Positions 6,876-16,987 of a stretch of 64,000 nucleotides of DNA are shown piece after piece (the first letter of the stretch is position 1; each line of letters opens with the position of its first letter). Under the pieces are notes generated by a model. That model was not told the DNA's origin. It saw only the letters and a program-made list of their open reading frames with translations, and did not search any database. Made by a program: the position numbers and the translations under genes. Source of the DNA: Campylobacter sp. VBCF_01 NA2. GTDB lineage: Bacteria; Campylobacterota; Campylobacteria; Campylobacterales; Campylobacteraceae. The DNA lies in assembly GCF_027797205.1 (NCBI RefSeq), contig NZ_CP115607.1, positions 496,001-560,000 of the forward strand, written 5' to 3'.

Positions 6876-9692
6876 TTACCCTGCAAATTCCTCGTTTAGA
6901 AACTCACCTGTGTAAGAGCCTGTTTTTTTGTAGTTTTTTGCAAGCTGTTTTGGTGTGCCTTGCGCTACGATTTTTCCGCCACCATCGCCACCCTCTGGCC
7001 CCATATCTATGAGATAGTCGCAGTTTTTGATGATGTCCATATTATGCTCGATGACAAAGACAGAATTGCCCAAATCCACGAGGTGATGAAGCACCTGCAC
7101 CAGCCTATCGACATCGGCGAAGTGTAGGCCAGTGGTCGGCTCATCGAGGATATAAAGTGTATTGCCGGTATCCGTGCGACTAAGCTCTTTCGCGAGTTTG
7201 ACGCGCTGAGCCTCGCCCCCGCTTAGCGTGGTTGCAGGCTGACCTAGCGCGATATAGCCAAGGCCTACATCTTGGAGGGTTTTGAGTTTTTGATAAATTT
7301 TTGGCACAGCTTTGAAAAACTCCAAAGCCTCGTCGATACTCATCGCCAAAATCTCGGCGATATTTTTGTTTTTGTAGTAAATTTCAAGCGTCTGGGCGTT
7401 GTAGCGCGAACCACCGCATGCGTCGCAAACTACGCTAATATCGGGCAAAAAGTGCATTTCGATTTTGATTTCGCCCTCTCCTGCGCATTTTTCGCAACGC
7501 CCGCCCTTGACATTGAAGCTAAATCGCCCGATTTTATACCCCCTTATCATCGCCTCTTTTGTCTGCGCAAAAAGCGCGCGGATCTCGTCCATGACGCCAG
7601 TGTAAGTGGCTGGATTGGAGCGTGGGGTACGACCGATTGGGCTTTGGTCTAGGTAGATGACCTTGTCTAAATTTTGCAGGCCTGAAATTTTGGCATTTTT
7701 TAGAATTTTAACATTTCTGGCGCGGTTAAGTTCCTCCAATGCTGCTGGCAGGATTGTTTGAAGCACGAGCGAGCTTTTGCCGCTGCCGCTAACTCCGGTA
7801 ATTCCGACTAAATTTCGCAAAGGAAATTTTGCGCTTAGGCCGTGGATATTGTTGATTTCGACATTTTTTATGCTTAACCACTCTTTTTGCGGGCGGTTTT
7901 TTTGGTAATCAATCGTTTTGTGATTGTTCATATACAGCGCAGTTTGTGTGTCGCTTTTAAGCAGATTTTCCACACTTCCACTAAATACGACCTCGCCGCC
8001 GTATTTACCAGCCCCAGGTCCGATATCTACGACGAAATCTGCTTGTTGTATGGTTTTTTTGTCGTGTTCGACGACGATTACGGAATTTCCTTTTTGTTGT
8101 AAATTTCTAAGTGTATTGATTAGCTTTTGTGTATCGCGCTCGTGAAGCCCGATACTAGGCTCATCTAGGACATACATTACCCCGCTTAGTCCGCTTCCAA
8201 TCTGGCTTGCGATGCGGATTCGTTGCGCTTCGCCACCGCTGATTGTGCGTGCGTCGCGCCCGAGGGTCAGGTATCCAAGACCAACATCGTTTAAGAAAAA
8301 TAGCCTTTCGTTGATTTCTTTTAAAATAGGCGCCGCGATTTGCGCTTCTTGCGGGCTAAAATGGGCGAAATTTTTCTCATCGCCAAAGAATTTGACATTT
8401 TCTTCTATGCTTGTCTTCACCACTTCGCCAAGGCCTTTGCTAGCGACTTTTACGGCTAGGCTTTGGGGTTTTAGACGCAGTCCGCCACAAGCAGAGCAGG
8501 TTTTTTCGCTCATATATTCGTCTAAATCGTTTTCGTTTTTTAGCAAATCATAGGCGTATTTTATCGCGCCCTCGAATTTACGCATTAGCTTGTGCGATTT
8601 CCAATAAAACGGCACCTCTTTCGCGCTTCCGTATAAAATGAGCTGTTTTTGTGCCTCGTCAAGCTCGGCGTATGGGACATCTGTGGGGATATCGTTTGAG
8701 GCGCAAAATCCGAGCAAAAATTTATAATAATAGCTTTTGTTAAACCCTGACATTACCTTAATCGCGCCGTTTTCGATAGAATTTGCCTCGTTTATGATTT
8801 TAGCTAAATCTAGGCTAAATTTAATCCCAAGCCCGTCGCACTCCTCGCACGCACCTTTTGGGCTGTTGAAGCTAAAAGTCAGCGGTTCGAGTGGGGTAAA
8901 TGAAATTTTGCAATCAAAGCACGCCATGTGTTCGCTGTAATGGATATGATCGTGCGCAAGCCCGAATTCACCTGCGTTTGCGATATCGATTTCGACCTCG
9001 CCGAAGCTAAGTTTTAAGGAATTTTCGATGTCGCTTGCGATTCGCGTGGCGTTTTCTTCGCTGATACTGACGCGGTCGATGACGACTTTGATTGTGTGTT
9101 TTTTGGTTTTGGCTAGTTCGATTTCTTCGTCAAGTCTGACTAAAACGCCGTCAATCTGGGCTCTGACATAGCCTTTGTTTCGCATATCTTCGATCAAATC
9201 AGCAAAAGTGCCCTTTTTTTCGCGCACGAGCGGGGCAGAAATTGAAATTTTCGCGCCATTTGGGAGTTTCATAACCTCGGCGATGATATCAGATGAGCTC
9301 ATTTTTGAGATTGGTTTGCCGCATTGGTGGCAGTGTTGCACGCCCGTTCTAGCGTAAAGTAAGCGCAAATAATCGTAAATTTCAGTTATCGTGCCAACAG
9401 TCGAGCGCGGGTTTTTGGAGGTGGTTTTTTGATCTATCGCAATCGCTGGTGTTAGGCCGTCGATTTTGTCGATATCTGGCTTGCCAACCCTGTCTAAAAA
9501 CTGCCTAGCATACGCCGAAAGGCTCTCTACATAGCGTCTTTGACCCTCAGCATAGAGTGTATCAAAGGCTAGCGTGGATTTGCCAGAGCCCGAAAGGCCG
9601 GTAAAAACGACTAATTTATTTTTTGGAATTTTCAAATTTATATTTTTTAGGTTGTGTTCTCTTGCGCCGATAATTGTGATTTTATCGTTCAT
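6876..9692 (-). CDS. uvrA: Excinuclease ABC subunit A
   Basis: DNA-damage recognition ATPase of UvrABC nucleotide-excision repair. Two ABC-type ATPase modules are present. The first Walker A is GLSGSGKST (about residue 32) and the second GVSGSGKSS (about residue 635). ABC signatures ISGGEAQR and LSGGEAQR are each followed by a Walker B (VLDEPSIGL, ILDEPTTGL). Cys pairs of the zinc modules include CFDC/CEEC in the insertion and CEKC/CDAC in the second half. Length 938 is standard. Monocistronic; AGAGG ribosome-binding site and its own -10 at 9724-9729, divergent from the COG3400 operon. Confidence 0.97.
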   Translation of the reverse strand: MNDKITIIGAREHNLKNINLKIPKNKLVVFTGLSGSGKSTLAFDTLYAEGQRRYVESLSAYARQFLDRVGKPDIDKIDGLTPAIAIDQKTTSKNPRSTVGTITEIYDYLRLLYARTGVQHCHQCGKPISKMSSSDIIAEVMKLPNGAKISISAPLVREKKGTFADLIEDMRNKGYVRAQIDGVLVRLDEEIELAKTKKHTIKVVIDRVSISEENATRIASDIENSLKLSFGEVEIDIANAGEFGLAHDHIHYSEHMACFDCKISFTPLEPLTFSFNSPKGACEECDGLGIKFSLDLAKIINEANSIENGAIKVMSGFNKSYYYKFLLGFCASNDIPTDVPYAELDEAQKQLILYGSAKEVPFYWKSHKLMRKFEGAIKYAYDLLKNENDLDEYMSEKTCSACGGLRLKPQSLAVKVASKGLGEVVKTSIEENVKFFGDEKNFAHFSPQEAQIAAPILKEINERLFFLNDVGLGYLTLGRDARTISGGEAQRIRIASQIGSGLSGVMYVLDEPSIGLHERDTQKLINTLRNLQQKGNSVIVVEHDKKTIQQADFVVDIGPGAGKYGGEVVFSGSVENLLKSDTQTALYMNNHKTIDYQKNRPQKEWLSIKNVEINNIHGLSAKFPLRNLVGITGVSGSGKSSLVLQTILPAALEELNRARNVKILKNAKISGLQNLDKVIYLDQSPIGRTPRSNPATYTGVMDEIRALFAQTKEAMIRGYKIGRFSFNVKGGRCEKCAGEGEIKIEMHFLPDISVVCDACGGSRYNAQTLEIYYKNKNIAEILAMSIDEALEFFKAVPKIYQKLKTLQDVGLGYIALGQPATTLSGGEAQRVKLAKELSRTDTGNTLYILDEPTTGLHFADVDRLVQVLHHLVDLGNSVFVIEHNMDIIKNCDYLIDMGPEGGDGGGKIVAQGTPKQLAKNYKKTGSYTGEFLNEEFAG

Positions 9693-9723
9693 TTTAGCCT
9701 CTTTTTGTGAAAATTAACCTTTA

Positions 9724-9729
9724 ATTATA
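9724..9729 (-). promoter_or_regulatory. -10 box (TATAAT) for uvrA
   Basis: Perfect TATAAT on the minus strand, about 31 bp before the uvrA start codon, in the divergent 127-bp spacer. No recognisable SOS box was seen by eye. Confidence 0.55.
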
Positions 9730-9784
9730 TCTTAAAATTCTTTGAAAGAGTTTGCAAAAACGCTTAAATTTCAGCCATGTTTGA

Positions 9785-9790
9785 TATAAT
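9785..9790 (+). promoter_or_regulatory. -10 box (TATAAT) for the COG3400-aroB operon
   Basis: TTTGATATAAT is an extended -10-like element 29 bp upstream of the start codon at 9820. It is the only clear promoter before a run of tightly spaced plus-strand genes reaching to about 17.8 kb. Confidence 0.6.
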
Positions 9791-9819
9791 TTTGAAAAAT
9801 CAAAATTTAATGGATAAAA

Positions 9820-11241
9820 ATGAAAAAAGTTTTAATCATAGCAAGTGGCGATTTCGCGCGCCATTTTTTAAATAGAATTTACAAATCCAAAGATGTTATC
9901 CACGAATACTTCATCATCGCAAAAGACAGCTCCTGCGTGCCTGAGGGGATTTTGGGTATGCAAAATTTCAGCGTGGAGATTTTCGATCCCACAAGCATAG
10001 AAAGGCTAAAATTAGTAGTAAATCAGGGCGAATTCGATAGGTGCATAATGATAATGGACATTGAATTTGACGCTAGGGTGAGCCTGAATAATCTCAAAGA
10101 AATTGCGCCAAATTTGGAAATTTATCTTGCTGATTTTTGGGATTTGGTGCAAGAATACAAAGAAGAAAAGCATATTAAAATTTTAAATGTTTTATCGCTA
10201 AATTCATCTCGTTTTATGGGTTGTTTGCCAGATAGCCCGGTTTTTGCGCAGTATGTGGGGCTTGGTAGGGGCGAGATAATGGAGGTAAAAATCCCCGTGG
10301 GAAGCTCATTTGCGTATCGCAAGGTAGGCACTCTAAGCTCGAAGCGATACAAAATCCCGATGATTTATCGCCACAACACCTACATAATCACCACGAAAAG
10401 CACGGTGATTTATCCAAACGATACGATTTTGGTCGTGGGCGAGCCAAGTGCCTTGCGCGCGGTATTTGCGCAGGTCAAACAACAAAACGGCCAGTTTCCA
10501 TCGCCATTTGGGATAAATATTTATGCACTAATTGATATGAAGGAAATGAGCGAGAGCTCGATTTATAAGATGCTAAGAGCGGTGGAGTATCTAGATAGCA
10601 GGCTTCAAAATCACAAAATTTGCATTAGGGTGGTAAATCCTAAAATTTCGCCTAGTTTTGAGGAGATTAAGGCTAAAAGCGATGATGAAAAATTTGAAAT
10701 TTTAATTGATTATAAAGAGAAAAATATCTCGAATTTAAACGGCGATGTGAGCGAAAATAAGGCTGGTTTGGTCGTGTGTGTGAGGGAGATTTTTGAAAAA
10801 AACAAAGCCTATTTGCAAAGTCTTGGCGTGCCGATTTTAAGCCTAGGGCAGAGCGAGTTAGACGCGATAAAACGCAGTGTGGTGGTAAATGGCGGAGCGA
10901 ATATGGACGAGGAATCAAGCGTAGTTTTTGATATCAGCTCGCAGCTTGGTATGAATATTCACCTGTATATTTTTAACGAAAACGGTGGCAAAGGTGGAGA
11001 GTTTGTGCAAAATTATCTAAATTTGTCAAAGCTTTTCTCAAAAGAGCTCATAATCCACGATGATATGAGCAAAAACCCATTAATCGAGCTTAGCGGAGAG
11101 AGTGATTTCTTGCAGTTTGTGCCATTTAGCGATAAAATTTTAGCCCCGAAATCGACAGCAATTTTCAAAAAAGACCTTGACAAAATGTATTTCAAACTAA
11201 GCCATAATCACCAAATTTTTCTTCCATGCGATATGGGGTAA
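9820..11241 (+). CDS. COG3400-type protein: Rossmann/TrkA-N plus TrkA-C domains
   Basis: 473 residues, soluble. N-terminal nucleotide-binding Rossmann region (KKVLIIASGDFARHFLNRIY) followed at about residues 145-210 by a TrkA-C (RCK-C)-like ligand-binding domain (EIMEVKIPVGSSFAYRKVGT...NDTILVVGEP). The C-terminal 250 residues have alternating strand/helix character. This architecture matches the conserved Campylobacter gene next to aroB (Cj1009c in my memory). Possibly a regulatory subunit of K+ or other ion flux; no channel domain is present. First gene of the operon with aroB. Confidence 0.75.
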   Translation: MKKVLIIASGDFARHFLNRIYKSKDVIHEYFIIAKDSSCVPEGILGMQNFSVEIFDPTSIERLKLVVNQGEFDRCIMIMDIEFDARVSLNNLKEIAPNLEIYLADFWDLVQEYKEEKHIKILNVLSLNSSRFMGCLPDSPVFAQYVGLGRGEIMEVKIPVGSSFAYRKVGTLSSKRYKIPMIYRHNTYIITTKSTVIYPNDTILVVGEPSALRAVFAQVKQQNGQFPSPFGINIYALIDMKEMSESSIYKMLRAVEYLDSRLQNHKICIRVVNPKISPSFEEIKAKSDDEKFEILIDYKEKNISNLNGDVSENKAGLVVCVREIFEKNKAYLQSLGVPILSLGQSELDAIKRSVVVNGGANMDEESSVVFDISSQLGMNIHLYIFNENGGKGGEFVQNYLNLSKLFSKELIIHDDMSKNPLIELSGESDFLQFVPFSDKILAPKSTAIFKKDLDKMYFKLSHNHQIFLPCDMG

Positions 11242-11289
11242 AAAAATGCAAAATTTATGCTACAATAAGGCAAATAAAGGGGTTAGAAT

Positions 11290-12324
11290 ATGAAAATTGA
11301 TATTGATTTGAAAGAGAAAAGTTACAGCGTTTTTATCGACGAATTAGCCAAAATTTCACTTCCTGGCAAGGTCGCAATCATCACAAACCCCAAGGTTAGC
11401 GGGCTTTGGCTCTCGTATTTGTTGGAGAGATTGGAGTGTGGGCAGAAATTTATCATTACAATTCCTGATGGCGAAGAGTATAAAAATCTATCCAGCGTCG
11501 AGCAAATTTTAGAGCAACTTTTTAGCTCCAAACTAGATCGCAAAAGCACGCTAATAGCACTTGGCGGTGGCGTGATTAGCGATATTACTGGATTTTGCGC
11601 GAGTATTTATGAAAGAGGAATAAATTTTATAAATATCCCAACCACGCTTTTAGCCCAAGTAGATGCTAGCGTAGGCGGGAAAACGGGCGTGAATAACCGC
11701 TTCGGCAAAAATTTAATCGGCTCATTTTATCAACCACGCGCCGTGTATTGTGAGAGTAAATTTCTCTCAACCCTGCCGGCGCGCGAATTTGGCGCAGGTG
11801 TGGCAGAAGCCGTGAAAATGGCGGTGACATTTGATAAAGAGCTATTTGAGTATTTTTGCGAGCATGATTTGAAGAGTGATAGCGAAGTAGCCCATATCAT
11901 CGCAAAATGCGTGGAAATAAAAGCTGGTGTTGTGGCGAGAGATGAGCGCGAAAACGGCATCAGAGCGGTGCTAAACTACGGACACACCTTCGCGCATGTG
12001 ATTGAGAATTTGACGAATTATTCTGTGTATTTGCACGGCGAGGCTGTGGCGATTGGCATGGTTATGGCAAATGATTTGGCTGTAAGACTTGGCAAACTAA
12101 GCGCAAACGAAGCAGAGAAAATTCGCGCGCTGCTCGCTAAATTTGGACTTCCTGTGAGTTATAAAATCCAAAATGTAGATAAATTTTACGAAATGTTTTA
12201 TTTGGATAAAAAAAGTGCCTCAGGCAAGATAAAATTCATCATGCCAAAGGGAATTGGTGATTTTTTCGTATCTGATGATATCGATGAAAATCTCGTAAAA
12301 TCGACATTAAGAGCGTTTCAATGA
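11290..12324 (+). CDS. aroB: 3-dehydroquinate synthase
   Basis: Second step of the shikimate pathway (DAHP to 3-dehydroquinate), cytoplasmic, NAD+ and divalent-metal dependent. Visible family features: ALGGGVISDITGFCASIY (NAD-binding glycine region, about residue 90), IPTTLLAQVDASVGGKTGVN (active-site stretch, about residue 118), and the metal-binding histidines in LNYGHTFAHVIE and YLHGEAVAIGM. Length 344 is normal. Preceded by AAGGGG. The stop codon overlaps the start of the mscS-type gene (ATGA), so translation is probably coupled. Confidence 0.95.
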   Translation: MKIDIDLKEKSYSVFIDELAKISLPGKVAIITNPKVSGLWLSYLLERLECGQKFIITIPDGEEYKNLSSVEQILEQLFSSKLDRKSTLIALGGGVISDITGFCASIYERGINFINIPTTLLAQVDASVGGKTGVNNRFGKNLIGSFYQPRAVYCESKFLSTLPAREFGAGVAEAVKMAVTFDKELFEYFCEHDLKSDSEVAHIIAKCVEIKAGVVARDERENGIRAVLNYGHTFAHVIENLTNYSVYLHGEAVAIGMVMANDLAVRLGKLSANEAEKIRALLAKFGLPVSYKIQNVDKFYEMFYLDKKSASGKIKFIMPKGIGDFFVSDDIDENLVKSTLRAFQ

Positions 12325-13988
12325 ATAAAATTTTAACTCTTTTTTTATTTTTTGTTTTTGCTTTTGGCGAGGGAAATTTAAGCGAAAATTTAGCAGAGCA
12401 AAATTTAAGCTTATCAGAGCAAAACAGCTCCGCCACTAGATTAAATAAAGAATATGTTAATTCGAGCGAAAGTGCCGATGTAGCGATGATTGCTCCGCTT
12501 GGCGAGCAGATTAGGGCGATTGATGAGGAGATCAAAAACAATCTTTGGGTTAGCAGATTTGCGAATTTCATCGGTTACCAAGAGCTTTTAAAACAGCAAA
12601 AAATCCTGCAAGATGAGCAAAAATCCCTAAGCGACGCGGACGAGATCAACGAAATAGGCAAAAAACTTCGCGCCGTAAATGAGCAACTCTCGCTTTTAAA
12701 AGAGTATGAAAAAAGCCCATTTTTGGACATTGTCGCTATGCCAGAGACCCCAGAGCCAGAGCGTGTGAGCAATCCCTTTTCGATAATCACGGGCTTTTCG
12801 ACGATTCGAAATTTACAAGAGCAAAAATTAGAGCAAAAACGAAAAATCGAAAATTTAAAGGTTTTGATAGAAAAACTCGAAACCAAAGCCGAATTATACG
12901 CCAAAGTGGAGAAAATTTCACCAAATGATAAACTTATCAAAGATTACGAAAATTTAAAATATGAAATCGGCGAATTTAGCTCTGCTTACGAGCTTGCAGG
13001 CACTACTTATGATGTGTATGAGAAAAAAATAAACTCCCAAATCACCGCGCTAACTGCCGATATCACGGCGCAAATCAAGCGCGCTGGAAATATCCTTATA
13101 TGGATTGGCATAGTTTTGGCGTTGGCGTTTTTAGCCAAATTTATCGCCAAACGATATGTCATAAATGATGAAAATTTCTACCTTGTAAATAAAATTATAA
13201 ATGTCATAAATTTCACCATTATCGTGCTGATTTTGCTATTTTCGTATATTGATAATATGACGCATTTTGTCACCGTGCTGGGCTTTGCTTCGGCTGGTTT
13301 GGCGATTGCGATGAAGGATATGTTTATGAGCTCGCTTGGCTGGCTTGTAATCGTATTTGGCGGCACATTTAGGGTAGGGGATCGCGTCAAAGTCTGCAAA
13401 AATGGCGTCGTGTATGTGGGCGATATCATCGATATTTCCGTGCTTAGAATGACGATTTTCGAAGATGTTACGATGACTACATGGCGAGAAAACAAACGCG
13501 CCGGCAGGGTTGTATTTATACCGAATAACTACATTTTTACAGATTTGCTGGCTAATTATACGCACTCTGGGTTAAAGACCGTTTGGGACGGCATCGATAT
13601 CTTACTCACATTTGATAGCAATCACAAAAAAGCTATGTATATCATCAAAAACATAGTCAGAAAGTATTCGAAAGGCTACACCGATATCGCCAAAAAGCAA
13701 ATGTCAAAACTCCGCTCTCAATACAGCATAAAAAATCCAAATGTGGAGCCTAGAATTTTTAGCTTTTTCGAGCCTTATGGTATTCAAATTTCGGTTTGGT
13801 ATATGACGAATTCATACGCTACTTTGGGCCTTAGAAGCAATATTTCAAGTGAAATTTTAGAAAGCTTACAAAAAGAAGATGATATCAAAATCGCTTACCC
13901 AGCTTACACGCTTTACAACGGCAAAACTTATGGCGCAAACAAAGCGCCAAATTTCGAGCCAAACGAGCCACCTATGGGGGAAGTATAG
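12321..13988 (+). CDS. MscS-family mechanosensitive channel
   Basis: 555 residues. The signal peptide (MNKILTLFLFFVFAFGEG) leads a coiled-coil-rich periplasmic region (about residues 80-250, EQKLEQKRKIENLKVLIEKLE). Three membrane helices follow at about 258-350. The pore-lining helix GFASAGLAIAMKDMFMSSLG continues into the MscS beta domain (GDRVKVCKNGVVYVGDI; VFIPNNYIF). The large periplasmic N-terminal domain places it with the longer MscS-like channels rather than the minimal E. coli MscS. Likely releases solutes at hypo-osmotic shock. It abuts mtaB directly (stop 13988, next start 13989). Confidence 0.88.
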   Translation: MNKILTLFLFFVFAFGEGNLSENLAEQNLSLSEQNSSATRLNKEYVNSSESADVAMIAPLGEQIRAIDEEIKNNLWVSRFANFIGYQELLKQQKILQDEQKSLSDADEINEIGKKLRAVNEQLSLLKEYEKSPFLDIVAMPETPEPERVSNPFSIITGFSTIRNLQEQKLEQKRKIENLKVLIEKLETKAELYAKVEKISPNDKLIKDYENLKYEIGEFSSAYELAGTTYDVYEKKINSQITALTADITAQIKRAGNILIWIGIVLALAFLAKFIAKRYVINDENFYLVNKIINVINFTIIVLILLFSYIDNMTHFVTVLGFASAGLAIAMKDMFMSSLGWLVIVFGGTFRVGDRVKVCKNGVVYVGDIIDISVLRMTIFEDVTMTTWRENKRAGRVVFIPNNYIFTDLLANYTHSGLKTVWDGIDILLTFDSNHKKAMYIIKNIVRKYSKGYTDIAKKQMSKLRSQYSIKNPNVEPRIFSFFEPYGIQISVWYMTNSYATLGLRSNISSEILESLQKEDDIKIAYPAYTLYNGKTYGANKAPNFEPNEPPMGEV

Positions 13989-15227
13989 GTGAGGGTGTAT
14001 TTTAAGACCTTTGGGTGTCGCACGAACATTTACGATACTGAATTAATCAAAAAAATGGTGCAAAACGCGCAGATTGTGGGCAATGAGAGCGAAGCAGATA
14101 TCGTTGTGATAAATTCATGCACCGTTACAAACGGCGCAGATAGCGATGTCAGAGGCTATATTTCGCGTATGAATAGGGCTGGAAAAAGGGTGATTTTAAC
14201 AGGCTGTGGCGCCAAATCTCAGGGGCAAAATTTGCTAGCAAAAAATCAAATTTTTGGCGTTTTTGGTATGAGCCAAAAGGCCAAAATCGATGAGTATTTG
14301 CGCGCAGATACGAAATTTTACGATATCGGAGATTTGGAGTATAAAGAAAGTAGCGTGCTCGGCGATTTTGAGAATCACACGAAAGCCTTTATCAAAATCC
14401 AAGAGGGTTGCGATTTTTCGTGTGCTTATTGCATAATCCCCTCTGTAAGGGGGCGCGCGCGCTCTATTGATGAGAATTTGATTATAAATGAGGCGCAAAA
14501 TTTAGCCCAAAATGGTTTTAGCGAAATCGTCCTAACTGGCACAAATATCGGAAGTTATGGCAAAGATAGCGCCACATCTCTTGGGGCTTTGTTACAAAGG
14601 CTTGGCAGCCTTTCAGGCATAAAGCGCATTAGGCTAGGTTCAATCGAGCCAAGTCAGATTGATGAGAGTTTTCGCGAAATTTTGGGCGAGAGCTTTTTGG
14701 AGCGACATTTGCATATCGCTTTGCAGCACACTTCGCAGACTATGCTTAGCATTATGCGTCGCAGAAACACGGCGTTTAGGGATTTGGAGCTGTTTTTGGA
14801 GCTGGGCGAGAGAGGCTTTGCGCTAGGCACTGATTTCATCGTCGCTCACCCTGGCGAGAGCGAGGAAGTCTGGGGCGAGGCGGTTGAGAATTTCAAAAAA
14901 TTCCCGCTTACGCACCTGCACGCCTTTATTTTCTCTCCACGCTGGGGCACAGCTTCTGCTTCGATGAGTGGGAGGATTAATGGCGAAGTGGCGAAAGCTA
15001 GGCTTAAAATGCTTAAAAATATCGTAGCGTTAAATAATTTCGAGTTTCGCAAAGCTCACAAATCGCCACTTTCGGTGCTAGTAGAGCGCAAAAATGGCGA
15101 GTGTTACGAGGGATACGATGAGTTTTATAATAAAATTTTGATAAAAAGCGAAAAAGATTTATCTAAAAAATGGGTAAGGATAGAAGATTATGAAGTCAAA
15201 TTTGAGTCAAATGTGGCAGAAATTTAA
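13989..15227 (+). CDS. mtaB: tRNA t6A37 methylthiotransferase
   Basis: Radical-SAM methylthiotransferase converting t6A to ms2t6A at position 37 of ANN-decoding tRNAs. The N-terminal UPF0004 domain supplies cysteines for the auxiliary cluster (FGCRTN, NSCTV, TGCGA). The radical-SAM triad is GCDFSCAYCIIP at about residue 140. A short C-terminal TRAM-like part follows. The FGCR-x-N start and 412-residue length fit MtaB better than MiaB. GTG start immediately after mscS. Its 3' end overlaps the FtsH-like gene by 38 bp. Confidence 0.9.
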   Translation: MRVYFKTFGCRTNIYDTELIKKMVQNAQIVGNESEADIVVINSCTVTNGADSDVRGYISRMNRAGKRVILTGCGAKSQGQNLLAKNQIFGVFGMSQKAKIDEYLRADTKFYDIGDLEYKESSVLGDFENHTKAFIKIQEGCDFSCAYCIIPSVRGRARSIDENLIINEAQNLAQNGFSEIVLTGTNIGSYGKDSATSLGALLQRLGSLSGIKRIRLGSIEPSQIDESFREILGESFLERHLHIALQHTSQTMLSIMRRRNTAFRDLELFLELGERGFALGTDFIVAHPGESEEVWGEAVENFKKFPLTHLHAFIFSPRWGTASASMSGRINGEVAKARLKMLKNIVALNNFEFRKAHKSPLSVLVERKNGECYEGYDEFYNKILIKSEKDLSKKWVRIEDYEVKFESNVAEI

Positions 15228-16980
15228 GGCAAACAAGCTAAATTTAATCCTTGTGTTTTTGGGATTGCTTATCGTTTTGCTTAGTATTGTGTATTTCAAA
15301 GATGACGCGCAATACATCAGCGAACGCGAATTTAGCGAGCTTATGCAAAGGGATTTGATCAAGCGAGCCCATATCGAGGACGGCGCGCTAAATTTCATTT
15401 ACGAGGGCAAAAGATACCGCATTTTAGCCGATATCGTCGATCTCAAAGAGCTAGCAAATCACGCAGTTATCAGCAAATCGCACGGCAATAGTGGCGAAAT
15501 GACAATCAGCGCGATTTTGGTGATTTTCACTTTTGCATTTTTTCTTTTTGTCTATTATTTCGAAACCGTGCTTTCGCGCCGTAAAAAAGGGCAAAATTTA
15601 GCTTCGCAAGCCCAAAATACTGCGCCGCAAAATTTCGCACCAAACTCATTTGAACCAGTTAAAAGCGATGTGAAATTTAGCGATATCGCAGGCATTAGCG
15701 AGGTCAAAGACGAGCTAATCCAAATCGTAGATTTTCTAAAAAATCCGCTTAAATACCAAAAATTTGGCATAAAACTTCCAAAAGGCGTTTTGATGATTGG
15801 GGCTCCTGGTGTGGGAAAAACGCTAATTGCAAAGGCCGTAGCTGGCGAGGCTGGCGTGCCGTTTTTTTACCAAAGTGGGGCGAGTTTTGCTGAGATGTTT
15901 GTCGGAGTGGGCGCAAAGCGCGTCAGGGAGCTTTTTGCCAAGGCAAAATCCTGCGCGCCTGCGATTATTTTCATTGACGAAATCGACGCTGTGGGCGGTA
16001 AAAGGGGCGTTGGGCGAAACGACGAGAGAGAGGCTACGCTCAATCAGCTTCTAACAGAAATGGACGGATTTGAAGAAAATAGCGGTGTAATGGTCATCGC
16101 CGCGACGAATAAAATTGATTTGATCGACGAGGCTCTGCTTCGCTCTGGCAGGTTTGATAGGCGCATTTTTATCTCGCTACCAAACTACAAAGACAGGATT
16201 GAAATTTTAAAAATTTACCTTGCGGATAAAAAATTTGATTTAAATATAACCAAGGTTAGTCGCCTTTGCGTGGGATTTAGCGGGGCAGGCGTGGCGACAT
16301 TTGTCAATGAGGCTGCGATGAAGGCATTGGAGAGGGGAAGCGATAAAATCGAGCTAATAGACTTCGAAAATGTGCGCACAAAGGTATTTTATGGTGTGCA
16401 AAAAAGCCAAATTTTAACAGAAAACGAAAAAGAAATCCAAGCCTTTTATCAGGCTGCAAAGGCGCTAATCGCGTATTGGTATTCGATGAATTTCGATAAA
16501 ATCGAGCTTTTAAACGATAAATTTTTAAACGATGATTTCGAAATCCGCTCCAAAACCCAAATGCTAAATCAAATCAAAGTCCTACTCAGCGGCACAGCAG
16601 CCCTTGCGATACACAAAAATGACGCCTTTACAAACGGCTCAAACGATGTCAAAGAAGCCACCGAGCTGGCGCAAAAAATGGTCTATGAATACGCTATGGG
16701 GGATAGTTTCGTGCCAAATCCAGCCAGCGTCAATGAGATATTAAATTCGTGCTTTGAAGATGTGGGCGAGACGCTTCGCACTATGCAAGAGGCGCTAAAT
16801 TTGATAGCGAAGCAAATTTTTGTTTATGAGTATATCACTCACTCTGGCGTGCGCTCGATATTGCAACCAGAGCTTGATGAGGACGAGGAAAATTTGGGCG
16901 AAGAGCATGGCGAAGAGCAGAGCGAAATTCAGAGTGAAACACCTGCGCCTAGAAGTGATAGATTAAATTTCGATGATTAG
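15190..16980 (+). CDS. FtsH-like AAA+ membrane protein with lost zinc-protease motif
   Basis: 596 residues laid out as FtsH: TM1 (residues 17-36), a short periplasmic domain, TM2 (about 103-124), then an AAA+ module with Walker A GAPGVGKT (205-212), Walker B FIDEID (261-266), pore loop MFVGVGAKR and second region of homology ending [10 protein letters not shown]. At the point where FtsH carries HEAGH, this protein reads Y420-Q-A-A-K424, so both zinc histidines and the catalytic glutamate are replaced. The downstream GSND with the third-ligand aspartate is kept. It is therefore probably an ATPase or unfoldase without proteolysis, analogous to inactive FtsHi proteins. The acidic C-tail is unusual. 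A canonical ftsH must lie elsewhere. Confidence 0.9.
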   Translation: MKSNLSQMWQKFKANKLNLILVFLGLLIVLLSIVYFKDDAQYISEREFSELMQRDLIKRAHIEDGALNFIYEGKRYRILADIVDLKELANHAVISKSHGNSGEMTISAILVIFTFAFFLFVYYFETVLSRRKKGQNLASQAQNTAPQNFAPNSFEPVKSDVKFSDIAGISEVKDELIQIVDFLKNPLKYQKFGIKLPKGVLMIGAPGVGKTLIAKAVAGEAGVPFFYQSGASFAEMFVGVGAKRVRELFAKAKSCAPAIIFIDEIDAVGGKRGVGRNDEREATLNQLLTEMDGFEENSGVMVIAATNKIDLIDEALLRSGRFDRRIFISLPNYKDRIEILKIYLADKKFDLNITKVSRLCVGFSGAGVATFVNEAAMKALERGSDKIELIDFENVRTKVFYGVQKSQILTENEKEIQAFYQAAKALIAYWYSMNFDKIELLNDKFLNDDFEIRSKTQMLNQIKVLLSGTAALAIHKNDAFTNGSNDVKEATELAQKMVYEYAMGDSFVPNPASVNEILNSCFEDVGETLRTMQEALNLIAKQIFVYEYITHSGVRSILQPELDEDEENLGEEHGEEQSEIQSETPAPRSDRLNFDD

Positions 16981-16987
16981 GAAAAAT

